This document shows positions 62,275 through 64,000 of a stretch of 64,000 nt of DNA, one piece after another. The notes under the pieces are model-generated. The model was not told where the DNA came from, made no database searches, and worked only from the letters and a program-made list of their open reading frames with translations. The stretch is taken from the NCBI GenBank assembly GCA_047633055.1, contig JBLIEI010000002.1, positions 1 to 64,000 on the forward strand, given 5' to 3'. Source of the DNA: CALJFL01 sp047633055 (GTDB taxonomy: Bacteria > Pseudomonadota > Gammaproteobacteria > Pseudomonadales > Halieaceae). Position 1 is the first letter of the stretch. Each line of letters begins with the position of its first letter. A program made the position numbers and the translations under genes.

Positions 62275-63195
62275 TTATAAGTCGATTCGTGCGCTTACGC
62301 CCGAGAAATGCAGTAGCGCCCGCACAGGAGCTAGGGCAAGCCGAGAGTTTCGTTCCACTAGCGCCCTAAACGCCAGGCCCAAGATGCGGAAAACAACGAC
62401 TGTCGGTAAGCAGATGGGATAATGGTTCCAAGTAAACCGATAAGCACTAAGGGCTGCATGGTATGAGGTGCGCGCCCTATAGTCTTTGTCGTTACTGATA
62501 GAACTACTTCCAACATGTCGAACGACTGCGTTCTTGCACCAGCTAAGTCTTTGCTTACTATCTAGTTTCGACGCGAGCTCCAACTCCTCGAAATACAGAA
62601 AATACCTTTCGTCTAAACCCCCACTCTTACGGAGAAAATCCCCCTTCACCAACATTGCTGCGCCATATATATAGTCAAACTTTCCTTCCGGCTTATTCAA
62701 AACTTCGTTCAGGGGGAGTCCCGAATAGGCAGACTTGTCCATTCCAATACAGGGGTAGTAACGGCAGCCACCGGCGCATTGAACAAGGTTGGTAGTGGCA
62801 TCGACGACCGTAGGCCCCCAGATAGCTATATCTGGAAAAGCCTTAGCACTGAAGACCAAGCTATCCACACTCCCTGGCTCCACGACTAAGTCATTATTTA
62901 GCAGCCAATAATGGTCCGGTTTAGAACTCTCGAGAAACCGGATGCCGAGATTCATACCACCAGCGAAACCTAGATTCTCATTACTGCATATCAGATGGCA
63001 GTCAGCTGCACCACTCTCCTGCAACCAAGAGGTCAACGCCTCGACGTCATACCCTTGAGAGTCGTTATCCACCAGTACGATCCGAACCTTGGCGGCTGAG
63101 CCTGCTTCAGATCGCGCCAGCAAAAGCGACTCAACACAGCGAATGGTGTGCAGTGACTTACGCCAGTTCAGAATTACCACACCAACATTGATCAT
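62275..63195 (-). CDS. Glycosyltransferase family 2, rhamnosyltransferase-like
   Basis: The 306-residue enzyme begins NVGVVILNWRKSLHTIRCVE, with NENLGFAGGMNLGIRFL and WLLNNDLVVEPGS (metal motif), and the acceptor-side text YFLYFEELELASKL, as in bacterial rhamnosyltransferases of the RfbN/WbbL type. ATG 63195 gives the family-type start; an ATG ten codons upstream is possible. It is the only minus-strand gene of the island. Confidence 0.85.
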   Translation of the reverse strand: MINVGVVILNWRKSLHTIRCVESLLLARSEAGSAAKVRIVLVDNDSQGYDVEALTSWLQESGAADCHLICSNENLGFAGGMNLGIRFLESSKPDHYWLLNNDLVVEPGSVDSLVFSAKAFPDIAIWGPTVVDATTNLVQCAGGCRYYPCIGMDKSAYSGLPLNEVLNKPEGKFDYIYGAAMLVKGDFLRKSGGLDERYFLYFEELELASKLDSKQRLSWCKNAVVRHVGSSSISNDKDYRARTSYHAALSAYRFTWNHYPICLPTVVVFRILGLAFRALVERNSRLALAPVRALLHFSGVSARIDL

Positions 63196-63355
63196 ACTTT
63201 GACCGACTTCGGGCATGACCCACATAGCTTACGATAAGTTTCGCTTAATCCGGACATTTTAGAACGGGTTCGATACCAATAGATTACTAGCATCATACCG
63301 ATTCGGCAGAGTCTTTCAGCATTATCTTTGACATTCGGTCAATACTTCTAACTCA

Positions 63356-63957
63356 TTGATAATCCGGCAAGGGCGCACCTTAAAAGTGGATGCCTCAAAA
63401 TTTTTCTTTGGCTACAGCTACTGGATTCTTGAACCTTTATTGTATGTTGACGTGGTGGCACAACTGCCGCGATACTCACCATTAATTTGGGCTTCCTCCC
63501 CGACTTCGCAGAAAGAGATAACGCAACCCTGCCTTCCATGCTTCAAGGCCCTGCAAAGGCACAAGCTCTCTCTTACCTTGATGAAGTACAGGAGTTATCG
63601 GAACTGAGGGAAGCATTTGATTCACCTGTAAAAACCTATTCATCCGGCATGCGATCACGCCTGGGGCTTTCTACCCCACTAATTACTCACGTAGACATAC
63701 TGCCTGTGGACGAAATATTAAGTGTTGGAGATGCGTACTTTAAGCATAAAGCTGAGAAGGCAATGAAGGAAAGGATTGGTGGCGACCAGACTGTCGTCTT
63801 TGTCTCTCACTCCGATAAACAGATAGAGGAACTTTGTGATCGAGCGATATGGATAAATGAGGGATCGATTTTTTCTTCAGGGAGCGCACAAGACGTAATC
63901 AGGGAATACAAACAACACATAGACCTCCTTAATCAAGTAGGACTAAATCGAGTCTAG
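63356..63957 (+). pseudogene. Fused remnant of a Wzm permease and Wzt ATPase (O-antigen ABC exporter)
   Basis: The 5' part (about 63362-63455) encodes LKVDASKFFFGYSYWILEPLLYV, typical of the N-terminus of polysaccharide ABC-2 permeases. After about 63480, in another reading frame, comes the C-terminal part of a Wzt-type ATPase: SPVKTYSSGMRSRLGLS (signature), VDILPVDEILSVGD (Walker B with Pro in the hydrophobic strand) and VVFVSHSDKQIEELCDRAIW (H-loop). Walker A and most of the permease are missing, consistent with an internal deletion that fused the two genes. The short AT-rich stretch 63958-64000 shows nothing. Confidence 0.75.
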
Positions 63958-64000
63958 TCAAAAAAATCTATTCCCGCAATAAAGGTCAGAATCAAACCAA

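Noticed and set aside
1..64000. CRISPR arrays, tRNA genes, insertion sequences or integrase genes
   Set aside because: No regularly spaced repeats, cloverleaf-like sequences or transposase/integrase motifs were seen by reading; a tRNAscan or IS search was not possible.

Overview
The window reads as the chromosome of a marine-type gammaproteobacterium, most likely a Cellvibrionales/Halieaceae (OM60/NOR5-like) relative. The reasons are a Pseudomonas-like gene order in the housekeeping blocks (mepM-anmK-erpA-argC around tyrS and an rRNA operon; dsbD-aroQ-accBC-prmA-dusB-fis-purHD; a crp/vfr gene beside trpCDG; murU-amgK-lptD-surA-pdxA), moderately high GC, a DUF3604 lipoprotein and DUF6776/DUF2333 proteins. 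The taxon is an inference from gene content; no 16S sequence lies inside the window.

Layout. 1-396 is the start of an rRNA operon on the minus strand (tandem promoters, boxB/boxA-like sites; the 16S gene lies off the left edge). 397-7244 holds tyrS, the murein endopeptidase and anhydroMurNAc kinase genes, a DsrE-like protein, erpA, a C-terminally truncated bactofilin, DUF6776 and argC. 7376-12604 is a ClC transporter followed by the haem genes hemJ-hemL-hemB and a secreted Cys-rich protein. 12608-24964 is mixed: CoA Nudix hydrolase, DUF3604 lipoprotein, a ModF-like double ABC ATPase, mrcB with an overlapping TPR lipoprotein that looks like LpoP, a PfkB kinase, DNA polymerase II, a pentapeptide protein, DUF2333 and a PCu(A)C copper chaperone. 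25169-34713 is the dsbD-aroQ-acc-prmA / dusB-fis-purHD block. 34733-43285 holds coq7, osmC, crp, a TPR-methyltransferase, trpCDGE with its own leader-peptide attenuator, and rpe. 43410-51881 is murU-amgK diverging from lptD, an unusual PqqD-like/glycosyltransferase protein, surA and pdxA.

From about 52.2 kb to the right edge the expected housekeeping synteny (ksgA after pdxA) stops. It is replaced by a surface-glycan island: a GT-C-like membrane protein, GT4, GT2 plus DUF2304 partner, three different sulfotransferases, a GT2-GT4 double-domain enzyme, a rhamnosyltransferase-like GT2, and a broken remnant of a Wzm/Wzt polysaccharide exporter. By eye the second half of the island is clearly more AT-rich than the core, suggesting transfer. 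The likely product is a sulfated surface polysaccharide or glycan.

Functional threads. Envelope biology dominates: peptidoglycan synthesis (PBP1b and its activator), cleavage (M23 peptidase) and recycling (AnmK, AmgK, MurU); LPS export (LptD), outer-membrane chaperoning (SurA) and the glycan island. The strongest regulatory observations are the trp leader peptide (ending Cys-Trp-Arg-Trp) directly overlapping a terminator, and the tandem rRNA promoters.
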